From Prevotella sp. (GTDB lineage: Bacteria > Bacteroidota > Bacteroidia > Bacteroidales > Bacteroidaceae), in NCBI GenBank assembly GCA_017475005.1, contig JAFVGI010000024.1:59373-123372 (forward strand): 64,000 bases of DNA. Direction: 5' to 3'. A program made the translations under genes and the position numbers. This document shows, piece after piece, positions 52,861 through 61,546 of this stretch. Positions within the stretch are counted from its first letter, which is position 1. Each line of letters starts with the position of its first letter. Below the pieces are notes generated by a model that made no database searches, had not been told where the DNA came from, and saw nothing but the letters and a program-made list of their open reading frames with translations.

Positions 52861-55245
52861 TTATTTTGGAAATTTCCCTTTCCGGATATAATTCATTATA
52901 AACATCACATCAGCCATACCCACTTTGCCGTCCAGATTAGCATCAGCAGCATCGATATTGAAGGAATCACCTGGAGTGCCGAGGATATAGTTTGCAACAG
53001 ACATTGCATCTGCCATATTCACCTCGCCGTCACCATTAGCATCACCACGCAGGAATGAAGGAATGAGATATATACCCTTTATGTTAGCATGCTGTCCCCA
53101 GTTGGCCTTGATGGCATCTAAATGAACAAACGCATCAATGCGGCGATTATTGCTTGAAGTATTCTTATTTTTGAAGTCTGCCAACGGAATCATCAGAACG
53201 CCGTATTCTGCATTCCAATACGGGTCGTTCGCGCTGAATGAAGCGGTTATCTCCTTCCATTCACCTCCTGCTACCAATCTGTTTGCCAACAGGCGGGCAT
53301 TACCGCCTTCAACGCCACGCAGCACGATATATTCATATTTACTGAGGTCAGCAAACCTGTCAGGTTCTACACTCACGAATCCTGCCACAGTACCTCCGTT
53401 GTAACAATCCACACCCAGATTCCATGATGTATACGGATCTATGTACAATGGCTGAGCATTAACACCAGAGCCGTCCCATTTACAGAACATATTGCTCCTC
53501 ATCTTCCTCCAGTTTTCAGGAACATCGAATTCATCAACATCCAGATATTGCTGTATCTGTGCCAGACAGTTTCCCGCCCTGGCAGGGAAATATTCTGTCA
53601 GCAGCCTGTTGCGCTCTGTCATATACGTACCGTCAACGGTATATAGCGATGCTTCGTCCGACCATTTGTGCACATCACGACGATAGTCACCCCATCGGGC
53701 TGCCTCAGCGTATAATGCCTTCGAAATAGTGTTATAAAGGCTGTCCCATACCTCTACCACTGCATTCTCGCCCAGCAGACCATCATCAGACAGCAACTCC
53801 TTTGCACGATTGAAGTAACGCTGGAAGAAGTCCTTGTTGTTCAGCAGCGCGTTAAAAATACCTGTCGGACATCCATCGTTTCTTGTCTTGAGAGAGTTGT
53901 CTTTCACTCCTCCGAATATCATCTCCGAGTCCCAACACAGGAACTTGAATCCCTTGCTATTAGTACCGCTACTACGTATGGCATACCAGTTATGGTGATC
54001 CCAGTCGTTATTACCGGCATACTGGTTTATTATCATGTAATCGATGAAGTTATCCTTATCCAGCAACGTATCCAGTTTAGCATAGGCTTCCTCCGGGGAC
54101 ATCTCACTACTCTGTCCGCCTACGGCATACGCTGTCTTCACCATTTCCTCCCATGCATCAATGGTTCCTTCGCTGGCCTCTATGTGGTTACCACCTTCTT
54201 CCTCTATCTTTATGACGTCATATTCTGACTTCTTTCCGCCAAAATGGTTCTTTCCGAAGGTATCATCAATACGTTCCGCAATATTATAGAGTCCCCAGTA
54301 CATACCATTCAGGAACAGGTGAACGTAAACTGCATCAACACCTATGTTGCTAATCTTGCGCTGCATGCGGCGAGCCCACACATCACGCGTATATTGAGCC
54401 ACCTTGCGATGTGACTCCATCCAATGCTGCCACGAATTACCATAGTGACATCTCAACACTATCTGGTCAAACTTCTGAGGTCCGTTTTTTCCGAACAGAG
54501 GATAATCCAGCGATGACGGTCCATAGGTCTTTTTAAACTGCAGTCGGAAGGAATGCTTCGGATTCTTCTCTGCCAGACGTCCGTGACCACCATGCAGCTT
54601 TATACCGCAGTCGATGGTAAGGTTATGCTGTTGTGGACCACCAAACAACTCAGCGCAGCATTGGCGTGTCCATCCGTTTCCTGTAGGGTCACCAATAGGA
54701 GGGCCGGTAAAGATGTATATACCACCCTTCTCTTCGTCATTCTCATGACTGAACAGGTTATCCTTGTCTGTCACCACACTGAGGATTGGCAACTGTTTCA
54801 GACCTTCTATAATCTTAGGACGCAGAGTAGCATTTGTCGTCATCTCCTGATCCATCTCATAGTCAGCGATGGCAGTACCTTCAAACTGCGTATATTGTCC
54901 CCATGTATAAGGATATCCCTCCGGATTATTCGGCTGGCTCAATACCGATGACATCATGATATAGCTGGCTGTCGTGATGGCAGAACTCTTACCTTCTGTT
55001 ACTTCCAAAGCCCTGAGCAATGTCGTCTCTGTCAATGTCAAGGGACCGGTATAGAGGGTGCTCTCCGTCGTTGGAGTGCTGCCGTCGGTGGTATAGTAGA
55101 TATCAGCTCCCGCATTCGTAGGACTTATAGCAACCGTTATACTCTCCTCATACAACCCATGCGGCATACTGAATGATGGCTGTGCCATACCGACTGTTGC
55201 AGACAGCAACATACCAACCGCCAATAGAAAAAACCTAGTAAACAT
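52861..55245 (-). CDS. secreted CotH-type protein with chitobiase-like N-domain and C-terminal dockerin type I
   Basis: 794 residues with a signal peptide (MFTRFFLLAVGMLLSATVGMAQ). Seen in order: a beta-sandwich of the chitobiase/FN3 type (about 25-90, ADIYYTTDGSTPT), a CotH kinase-like domain (about 140-520, HGGHGRLAEKNPKHSFRLQF; WGLYNIAERIDD; FLCWDSEMIFGG), a carbohydrate-binding-like region, and a C-terminal type I dockerin with two calcium loops (GDANGDGEVNMADAMS; ADANLDGKVGMADVM). CotH proteins can phosphorylate secreted proteins; dockerins bind cohesins in cellulosomes. No cohesin is in the window. Upstream of and coupled to GH51. Confidence 0.88.
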   Translation of the reverse strand: MFTRFFLLAVGMLLSATVGMAQPSFSMPHGLYEESITVAISPTNAGADIYYTTDGSTPTTESTLYTGPLTLTETTLLRALEVTEGKSSAITTASYIMMSSVLSQPNNPEGYPYTWGQYTQFEGTAIADYEMDQEMTTNATLRPKIIEGLKQLPILSVVTDKDNLFSHENDEEKGGIYIFTGPPIGDPTGNGWTRQCCAELFGGPQQHNLTIDCGIKLHGGHGRLAEKNPKHSFRLQFKKTYGPSSLDYPLFGKNGPQKFDQIVLRCHYGNSWQHWMESHRKVAQYTRDVWARRMQRKISNIGVDAVYVHLFLNGMYWGLYNIAERIDDTFGKNHFGGKKSEYDVIKIEEEGGNHIEASEGTIDAWEEMVKTAYAVGGQSSEMSPEEAYAKLDTLLDKDNFIDYMIINQYAGNNDWDHHNWYAIRSSGTNSKGFKFLCWDSEMIFGGVKDNSLKTRNDGCPTGIFNALLNNKDFFQRYFNRAKELLSDDGLLGENAVVEVWDSLYNTISKALYAEAARWGDYRRDVHKWSDEASLYTVDGTYMTERNRLLTEYFPARAGNCLAQIQQYLDVDEFDVPENWRKMRSNMFCKWDGSGVNAQPLYIDPYTSWNLGVDCYNGGTVAGFVSVEPDRFADLSKYEYIVLRGVEGGNARLLANRLVAGGEWKEITASFSANDPYWNAEYGVLMIPLADFKNKNTSSNNRRIDAFVHLDAIKANWGQHANIKGIYLIPSFLRGDANGDGEVNMADAMSVANYILGTPGDSFNIDAADANLDGKVGMADVMFIMNYIRKGKFPK

Positions 55246-55279
55246 ATTCTGTGCAATTTAGTGTTTTAAAATTTGAGTG

Positions 55280-55287
55280 CAAAAATA
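55280..55287 (-). promoter_or_regulatory. -7 box of the CotH/GH51 operon
   Basis: TATTTTTG on the reverse strand, 35 bp before the CotH ATG; the -33 element is not clear. Confidence 0.55.
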
Positions 55288-55361
55288 CACATATCTTACC
55301 ATACAAGCATTTTCTATTGTACCATATATTATTTCAGGTATTACTTATTGATAGTTTCCAT

Positions 55362-55404
55362 AAAAAAACTGCGGCAGTTGCTATTCATGAGCACTGCCGC
55401 AGTT
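55362..55404 (-). terminator. intrinsic terminator of the lipoprotein gene
   Basis: Perfect 12-bp arms AACTGCGGCAGT / ACTGCCGCAGTT with a 14-nt loop, followed leftward by a T-run. Classical intrinsic terminator, 31 bp after the lipoprotein stop. Confidence 0.92.
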
Positions 55405-55435
55405 GATATTTCTTTACGAAGCGGAAACTTCGGTT

Positions 55436-56593
55436 TTACTTCTTCGTATTGGGGGCGTATAATTCGACTTTTTCATCAGGACGCAGAGCACTTGTTACCT
55501 GTCCCTTTACTGTGCAAGGCTTGCCAAGCTTCACTACGCTGCTCTTGCAGAGCTGCTCCCAGATATCCTCTGTGGTGCAGTAGCTATGAATCTCGATTGT
55601 CAGACCATCGTGGAAGTTCTGCTTCAACTCCTGAATGAGCTGTGCAGGGATGTTTGCAATCTCGATGGTGATACCATTCTCGTTATGGGTAACGGTATGA
55701 GTGATGTTATACTCCTTATAGTTAAAGTCAAATACGCGGATAGCGAAGTCGTCCTTCTCAATAACATCAGCCTGATTCAAAGGAATGTTGATGGTAACAG
55801 ACTCTACGTCAGCACGAATGTGTACAGAAGTCTTTATCTCGTTCCAGTCCTGGTGTATCTGCTGGTGGATGTCAACCTCTACGTTGTTAGGATCAATGTA
55901 TGCGATGTCATTCTTGTTAGGCACTTCGTAATTAACGATAACGCCATTAACGTGCCATCCGTACTGCATACCAACTTCCTTCACAACATACCACAGGACG
56001 TGCTTGTCGAGGTAACCAGGGTTAGCATCCTCCAAGGCCTTCAGTTCATAAAGCTTACTGAGATCTTTCTTATTGTCATCTATCTCATCCTGTAGGATAT
56101 CCATCACCTTAGGAGCCTTCTTTATGGCAAACTGAGTATTTATGCCTTGCTGGTCAAGAACATAGCGGAATAGGCCAATGTTGTTGCCAGTCTTCTTGTC
56201 CTTCTTGTAATAGTCGAGGTCACGGTCATTGTAGCGTCCGTATGGATATAGGGTGTAAACCTCACCCCTGTTCCTACCGTCCTTGCCGGCAGAACGTCCA
56301 TAATAGAGTACAGAACTCTGGTCGATATAGCCAGGAATAAAGCCGTCAGCACGGATAGAGAAACGGGCTGTTTCCCAACCATCAACCGTGTTTACGTAAG
56401 GCCACTGGTATTCACCAAGTTCACTACGTGTCCCGGCAGTATTAGCGCCAAGCAACTGGCCCTGAACATAAATCTCAGTCTCAGGCACATTCGAATTGTC
56501 GATAGGACCTGTGCCTTCATCACTGCTGTCACTTGAGCAAGCCACAAAAAGCGGCATGCACAACATTGAAATGATTAGATGCTTGAAATTCAT
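55436..56593 (-). CDS. outer-surface lipoprotein of unknown function
   Basis: 385 residues from the ATG at 56593 (MNFKHLIISMLCMPLFVACSS). Seen: a lipobox LFVAC followed by SSDSSDEG, an acidic stretch consistent with surface export of Bacteroidota lipoproteins, then a beta-rich body with aspartate-rich and helical segments; no known catalytic motif recognised. Monocistronic: promoter at 56636-56665 and terminator at 55362-55404. It stands between the CotH/GH51 operon and the DUF4450 glycosidase, so a role in polysaccharide use is possible but unproven. Confidence 0.75.
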   Translation of the reverse strand: MNFKHLIISMLCMPLFVACSSDSSDEGTGPIDNSNVPETEIYVQGQLLGANTAGTRSELGEYQWPYVNTVDGWETARFSIRADGFIPGYIDQSSVLYYGRSAGKDGRNRGEVYTLYPYGRYNDRDLDYYKKDKKTGNNIGLFRYVLDQQGINTQFAIKKAPKVMDILQDEIDDNKKDLSKLYELKALEDANPGYLDKHVLWYVVKEVGMQYGWHVNGVIVNYEVPNKNDIAYIDPNNVEVDIHQQIHQDWNEIKTSVHIRADVESVTINIPLNQADVIEKDDFAIRVFDFNYKEYNITHTVTHNENGITIEIANIPAQLIQELKQNFHDGLTIEIHSYCTTEDIWEQLCKSSVVKLGKPCTVKGQVTSALRPDEKVELYAPNTKK

Positions 56594-56635
56594 ATACACA
56601 CTGTTTTTTTAAGGTGATTTTTATCTACGTGGGTG

Positions 56636-56665
56636 CAAAGGTAGCAAAAATTTCCAATACTCAAA
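56636..56665 (-). promoter_or_regulatory. promoter of the lipoprotein gene
   Basis: Reverse strand TTTG (56662-56665), 18-bp spacer, TACCTTTG (56636-56643). Spacer one base shorter than usual. Confidence 0.7.
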
Positions 56666-56709
56666 AATAAAATCTAAAAAATTTCGCTATTTCTATTATT
56701 ATTTTTGCG

Positions 56710-59688
56710 TTATCGCTGCAATGTAACCGCCATCAAACCTATTATCACATCGTTTGAGAGGGTACGAACGGTAATGTCTTTCAATGACTTCTGAACATTA
56801 ATAGGCATATCGAGGATTATGCCTGCACCTTTCTCCAGAGAACGATCGTTATAGCTGCCGGCAACTCCTGAGGATACAGGGCGTCCATAAAACTTTCCCA
56901 TTGGCATCAGCTGGCGAGTGACACGAGCCGTTGCAAAGTCGATGCGATAAGGACGCGGTTGTGCAGCATGGAAGGCCAAGCCGTCCTCATAATAGTCTTG
57001 TTCTATCGGACACCAGTTATGGGGATTCTGCAGGTGCAAGGTATCTGAAGTGCCATCATTATAGCGAACGATGACGAGACCATTATCAATGTGGCTCTGC
57101 ATGTGATTGGTAGAGCCAGCCATCAAGAGGTAGGCATGAGTTGCCTTCCCTGACAATGGCAGGGTGACAGCATCGGGATAGTTGTCCCACAGCGAGGTAT
57201 AGGCAATATTATGTCCCTTTGCAGAATATCGGAAGGGAATGCCGAGGGTATCTGTGATGAGCAATCCTTGAGCATCTGTCTTTTGGCGTAAGACACTATC
57301 ATCAATATCAGCCATTGTTTCAGGATGACACCACTCGCCAATGCCGTGAACAGGTATCTGGAGAGTAGTATATGGCGAACGTGGAGAGAGGTATGAATTC
57401 TTGAAAATATCACTGACGCAGGAGTTCCACAGTGAATCCATCGCGACAGGTTCCAACAGGCTGCGCTGCACATCATCAAAGTTATTTCCCCACACACTAT
57501 TGTCTATACGATAGGCCGTAATCAACGGCTTGGGGGGACGCTTTTGTTTTACATGAGGAACCACAAAGGTTTGTCGTTTCTCTCTGCTGCCAAGTGTCTC
57601 GACATATCCCCCATCACCTGTATTCTGACGCAGCACTACCTGCAGAGGCTGCACAAAATTCTGTTCTACCTCATAGATATCCATATTACCCTCACGATGG
57701 AAAGAATATTTGAAATATGGTGTCTCTATGCTCGCTTCTTTCCAATCATCAGGAAAACCCGGCCGAAGGATGCATCGCCCCTGCAGGGCATTAGGAATGA
57801 TGCCGTAAAGGCCTTGTATAAAGGTGCGAGCGGAGATGCCGCAATTGTCAGAGAAATCACGATAGAGTTCTCCACGGGCCTTGTCATAATAACTTATCTG
57901 TCCGAAGTTTCCCGGGCTGCCTCCCAGATAGGCCTGATCCATGATGTTCGCCTTTATGAGTGCAAAACCCTCTTTACTACGTCCTGCCAGGAAACAGCTC
58001 AGGGCAGTATGCATCACCTCTTCCGCCGCTACATTATTTATACTCCAGTCGTAGGGCATCCAGTCGGTGGTGCTGAGAGTTGAGAGGTTAGTGGTTAGTG
58101 TTAAGCGGTTAGCGGTTATTGGGATGTGGGGTATGCAGGAATCAACATATTGCGTTGCCTGAAAGGCCTGTTGGGGAGTACATGCTCCGCAGTCAATAGG
58201 GGTATATATGCTCCAAAGGGCTGCATGGTCATGTGTACGTTTCAAACCCAGGAAATCCTGATATTCAGCCCAATGCCCACTTTCCTTAAGCCATAGCCGC
58301 TGGTTCATGGCACGAAGGGTTTTGTCAGCTTCCTGCCTGTAATATGCAGGATTTTCACCAAGGATTTCTGCTATTCGTGCAGCAAGGGAGAACCCGCGAT
58401 AGTTATAGGCTGACGAATGAGTCACAGCCCCACTGTTATAATATAGTGCATCGGAAGCCCAAATGCAGCAATATGCATCATAGAGTCCGTCATCATCCGG
58501 GTCGAAGCAACGTTTTTCCCATGCCAGATGACGAGTGAGAACGGGCCACATTTTTCGCATATAGGCGGTATCGGCATCAAACTCAAAATGCCACAGCAAC
58601 TCGTCAATGAAGTTGAGGTTCATGTCATAGTGGTGCATCACATCCTTACGGTTAGGGTAACGACATATATAACCGTTGGAATACATCTGTGTACCCCACT
58701 TCTTTATTCCTCGTGACAGTCCTTTTTCTGGGTCGAGTGAAGGACCGGCAACAGTCGGTTCCACATCTGTCACCTGACTGGCGGCATAGGCGGAGAAATG
58801 GCTTTTTGCCCGTTCAGGCATTCCGAGGACATCGCCAAGATATCCTGCCCTCCAGCCATTGAGCTGCATACGCCATACCACAGCACCATGCAGCCAGGTC
58901 TCACCATCCCAGGCGCCGTCGCTGGCGGCCATCAGGGCACCACCAAGAGTATTGATATATGGATCAGGGGTATTGAACACTATATTGTTTGCAAGCCATT
59001 GGTGATGTCTCCAGGCTTTGTCAAACAGCTGTTGTCCCTCAGAGACGGTAGGTACCGACAGCGAATAGACACCTTCGGAATCACAATCCAGGACAGCAAA
59101 GGTCGGTCCCTGTCCTACAGTCCATTGTGATGTCAGTTTATTGGTCTCGGCAGGAGATGGGTCGAAAGAATCTGCCGGGTCGGAATTCATATCTCCGGCA
59201 CGCTTGAATTTTGGGCGCAACACATCACAAACAACACATGACAGCCGGGCATCCTGCGGCAGGTCATTTGCCTCAAACTTCCAGATAGCAGACTCGCTGT
59301 CGGGCTGCGCAAGAGCTGTGATGATGAGTTTTCCCTTTCCCCAATTATCATCTGTAAGGATATATACGCGTTTTCCGGAATTATAACGTGCCTCGCAGTG
59401 GGTGGTTTGTTCCAGTGGAACCGTCTTTCCACCTATTGTCAACGAGAAACGGATATTGCGGTGGCTGCGTTTGCGGTAGGTACCAAAGATGGGGCGGTCG
59501 CTTGTCTCCAGACGAAAATCCGTGTAGCCTCCATAGAGGGCACGGGTATAGCGATGCTGTCCGTCATAGCACACTATGTCACGCCCTTCAGGTTGGTAAT
59601 GCAGGGTACGGACATCCTGAGCCGACAGCGTACAGAAGGCTGTGCAGAAAACAAAAACAGCAAAAAGGGATGAAAAGCCTGTCTTCAT
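56710..59688 (-). CDS. DUF4450-type secreted six-hairpin glycosidase-like protein
   Basis: 992 residues from the ATG at 59688 (MKTGFSSLFAVFVFCTAFCT), chosen for its signal peptide; the longer ORF crosses the promoter. Seen: an N-terminal beta domain (LHYQPEGRDIVCYDGQHRYT, DUF4450-like), a central (alpha/alpha)6-type region (about 240-690; DGAWDGETWLHGAVVWRMQL, acidic residues that could be catalytic, and FDPDDDGLYDAY), and a C-terminal beta region. Sequence resembles Bacteroidota carbohydrate enzymes but the substrate is unknown. About residues 523-540 are encoded by an inserted heptamer repeat (58086-58120). Divergent from the GH29 gene. Confidence 0.72.
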   Translation of the reverse strand: MKTGFSSLFAVFVFCTAFCTLSAQDVRTLHYQPEGRDIVCYDGQHRYTRALYGGYTDFRLETSDRPIFGTYRKRSHRNIRFSLTIGGKTVPLEQTTHCEARYNSGKRVYILTDDNWGKGKLIITALAQPDSESAIWKFEANDLPQDARLSCVVCDVLRPKFKRAGDMNSDPADSFDPSPAETNKLTSQWTVGQGPTFAVLDCDSEGVYSLSVPTVSEGQQLFDKAWRHHQWLANNIVFNTPDPYINTLGGALMAASDGAWDGETWLHGAVVWRMQLNGWRAGYLGDVLGMPERAKSHFSAYAASQVTDVEPTVAGPSLDPEKGLSRGIKKWGTQMYSNGYICRYPNRKDVMHHYDMNLNFIDELLWHFEFDADTAYMRKMWPVLTRHLAWEKRCFDPDDDGLYDAYCCIWASDALYYNSGAVTHSSAYNYRGFSLAARIAEILGENPAYYRQEADKTLRAMNQRLWLKESGHWAEYQDFLGLKRTHDHAALWSIYTPIDCGACTPQQAFQATQYVDSCIPHIPITANRLTLTTNLSTLSTTDWMPYDWSINNVAAEEVMHTALSCFLAGRSKEGFALIKANIMDQAYLGGSPGNFGQISYYDKARGELYRDFSDNCGISARTFIQGLYGIIPNALQGRCILRPGFPDDWKEASIETPYFKYSFHREGNMDIYEVEQNFVQPLQVVLRQNTGDGGYVETLGSREKRQTFVVPHVKQKRPPKPLITAYRIDNSVWGNNFDDVQRSLLEPVAMDSLWNSCVSDIFKNSYLSPRSPYTTLQIPVHGIGEWCHPETMADIDDSVLRQKTDAQGLLITDTLGIPFRYSAKGHNIAYTSLWDNYPDAVTLPLSGKATHAYLLMAGSTNHMQSHIDNGLVIVRYNDGTSDTLHLQNPHNWCPIEQDYYEDGLAFHAAQPRPYRIDFATARVTRQLMPMGKFYGRPVSSGVAGSYNDRSLEKGAGIILDMPINVQKSLKDITVRTLSNDVIIGLMAVTLQR
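58086..58120. repeat. heptamer repeat (GGTTAGT-type, 5 units) inside the DUF4450 gene
   Basis: Units GGTTAGT, GGTTAGT, GTTAAGC, GGTTAGC, GGTTATT. Read on the coding strand they give ITANRLTLTTN. The third unit in reading order departs from the pattern (GCTTAAC instead of GCTAACC); a regular unit there would give an in-frame TAA. Confidence 0.85.
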
Positions 59689-59711
59689 CTTTGTGATTGT
59701 ATTTATGGGCA

Positions 59712-59719
59712 CAAAGATA
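59712..59719 (-). promoter_or_regulatory. -7 box of the DUF4450 gene
   Basis: TATCTTTG on the reverse strand, 23 bp before the ATG at 59688; no clear -33 box. Confidence 0.6.
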
Positions 59720-59736
59720 CAAAAAAAAGAATTAAT

Positions 59737-59769
59737 ATTGGTTTTTTGCAAAAAAAATTTCTATCTTTG
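59737..59769 (+). promoter_or_regulatory. promoter of the GH29 gene
   Basis: ATTG (59737-59740), 21-bp spacer, TATCTTTG (59762-59769). The ATG at 59807 follows after 37 bp. The two promoters of this divergent region face away from each other within 60 bp, so a shared regulator is plausible. Confidence 0.7.
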
Positions 59770-59806
59770 CAAGCGAAAAGTAAAATCTAAAAAAACATAT
59801 ATCACT

Positions 59807-61426
59807 ATGAACAAGACATCATTTGCTAGTATTGTGTTATTGTCACTTATGACGATGGTTCAGGCACAGACATACCAGGTTCCTGTTTCCGGAGAACATG
59901 AGAAGATGGCAGAAGGAAAGTATGAACCCACCTGGCAGTCGTTGCAGCAGCATAAGACTCCGGAATGGTTTCGCGATGCTAAATTCGGCATCTGGGCACA
60001 CTGGGGACCGCAATGCGTAGAGGGTTCCGGTGACTGGATGGCCCGTGAGATGTACATGGAGGGTTCAAAGGCATATAAGCACCATGTAGAGCATTACGGA
60101 CATCCGTCTGAAGTGGGATTCAAGGATATCCTGCCACTCTTCAAGGCAGAGAAATGGAATCCGGCAGAACTGGTGGCACGATATAAGAGAGTCGGAGCAA
60201 AGTATTTCTTCGTCTTGGCAAACCATCACGACAACTATGACTTGTGGGATTCAAAATACCAGCCTTGGAACTCCAAGAACATAGGTCCTAAACGCGATAT
60301 ACTGGCAGAATGGGAAGAAGCAGCACGCAAGGAGGGGCTGCCCTTCGGAATATCATTTCATGCCGACCATGCATGGATATTCTACGAACCCTCACAACGC
60401 TACGACCTCAACGGCAAAAAGGGAGGAGTATATTATGACGGACACATGACCAAGGAGGACGGCAAAGGAAAATGGTGGGAAGGCATGGACCCACAGCAGT
60501 TGTATGCACAGCAGCATCCAATGAGTGAACGAGGATGGTGGAACGGTGCAATACACCAACAATGGGACTGGACACATGGCGCCACCCTACCCTCACAGGA
60601 ATTTGTCACGAACTTCTATGACCGCACCCTGGATGCCATAAACCGCTATCATCCAGACCTGACATATTTCGATGTTACCGTATTGCCATTCAATGACATC
60701 AGCGATGCAGGACTGAAGATTGCCGCACACCAATATAACACCAATGACAAGAGCGTCCTGTTCGGAAAGATACTGAATGATGAGCAGCGTCAGGCCATCA
60801 CATGGGATGTGGAACGCGGAGCACCCAGCTATATTGTTCCGGAGCCCTGGCAGACATGCACCTGCATCGGTGGCTGGCATTATAACACCGGCATCTATGA
60901 GCGAAACGGATACAAGAGTGCCTTGACAGTAGTGCGCCAGTTGGTGGATGTGGTTTCAAAGAACGGTTGTCTGCTGCTCAGCATACCATTGCGTGCCGAC
61001 GGCACATACGACGAAAAGGAGGCAGTGGTCCTTGACGACCTGGAGGCATGGATGAAAATAAACGGCGAGAGCATCTACGGCACACGTCCGTGGCACATCT
61101 TTGGCGAAGGACCAGTGGCAAGTGCCGACATAAAGATGAATGCCCAAGGATTTAACGATGGGCAGTATGGAAAGATGGACTGTAGCGACATACGCTTCAA
61201 TCAGACAAAGAAGTATCTGTATATCACCCCTATGGCCTGGCCGGAAGACGGAAAGGTTGTCATAAAATCGTTGGCAAAGAACAACAAATACATGAAGAGC
61301 AACATCACCAGTGTCTATCTGTTAGGATACGGCAAGGTAAAGGCCCAGCAGACGGAAGAAGGTCTGGTAGTAACGCTACCTAAACCCCTGAACAACGTAG
61401 TGCCGGTGATGAGAGTTAAGAAGTGA
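59807..61426 (+). CDS. secreted alpha-L-fucosidase, GH29
   Basis: 539 residues from the ATG at 59807 (MNKTSFASIVLLSLMTMVQAQ), chosen for its signal peptide; the longer in-frame ORF overlaps the divergent gene. GH29 removes terminal L-fucose. Seen: WFRDAKFGIWAHWGPQCVEG (family N-terminus), YFFVLANHHDNYDLWDSKY, the nucleophile segment HPDLTYFDV (Asp about residue 287), and C-terminal beta strands. The stop TGA lies in an AGTGAAG heptamer. Confidence 0.93.
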   Translation: MNKTSFASIVLLSLMTMVQAQTYQVPVSGEHEKMAEGKYEPTWQSLQQHKTPEWFRDAKFGIWAHWGPQCVEGSGDWMAREMYMEGSKAYKHHVEHYGHPSEVGFKDILPLFKAEKWNPAELVARYKRVGAKYFFVLANHHDNYDLWDSKYQPWNSKNIGPKRDILAEWEEAARKEGLPFGISFHADHAWIFYEPSQRYDLNGKKGGVYYDGHMTKEDGKGKWWEGMDPQQLYAQQHPMSERGWWNGAIHQQWDWTHGATLPSQEFVTNFYDRTLDAINRYHPDLTYFDVTVLPFNDISDAGLKIAAHQYNTNDKSVLFGKILNDEQRQAITWDVERGAPSYIVPEPWQTCTCIGGWHYNTGIYERNGYKSALTVVRQLVDVVSKNGCLLLSIPLRADGTYDEKEAVVLDDLEAWMKINGESIYGTRPWHIFGEGPVASADIKMNAQGFNDGQYGKMDCSDIRFNQTKKYLYITPMAWPEDGKVVIKSLAKNNKYMKSNITSVYLLGYGKVKAQQTEEGLVVTLPKPLNNVVPVMRVKK

Positions 61427-61435
61427 AGAGTGAAG
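61414..61435 (+). repeat. AGTGAAG-type heptamers over the GH29 stop
   Basis: AGTTAAG, then AGTGAAG x2; the GH29 stop (TGA 61424-61426) is inside the first AGTGAAG. Same unit as at 17396-17427. Confidence 0.75.
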
Positions 61436-61440
61436 AATAA

Positions 61441-61475
61441 CCCATTAGCCCTATTAGTCTCATTAGACCTAGCAT
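61441..61475 (+). repeat. 9-bp repeats of the CCCATTAG type
   Basis: CCCATTAGC, CCTATTAGT, CTCATTAGA, CCTAGCATA; three to four 9-bp units between the GH29 stop and the inverted repeat. Confidence 0.65.
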
Positions 61476-61480
61476 AACAA

Positions 61481-61512
61481 TGGCGCAGATGCAATCATTG
61501 CATTCTGCGCCA
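61481..61512. terminator. inverted repeat, copy 3, convergent junction GH29/HU-HIG
   Basis: Identical in both arms and loop to copy 1 at 11008-11039 (arms TGGCGCAGATGCAAT / ATTGCATTCTGCGCCA). Confidence 0.78.
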
Positions 61513-61518
61513 ATAAAC

Positions 61519-61546
61519 TTTAACCGTTAAACGTTAACCGTTAATT
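61519..61546. repeat. heptamer repeat over the HU-HIG stop
   Basis: Units TTTAACC, GTTAAAC, GTTAACC, GTTAATT (reverse strand GGTTAAC type). The HU-HIG stop (TAA, 61541-61543) lies in the last unit. Confidence 0.8.

Noticed and set aside
55293-55320. -33 box for the CotH promoter
   Set aside because: The nearest CTTG gives a 16-bp spacer, too short for the consensus.
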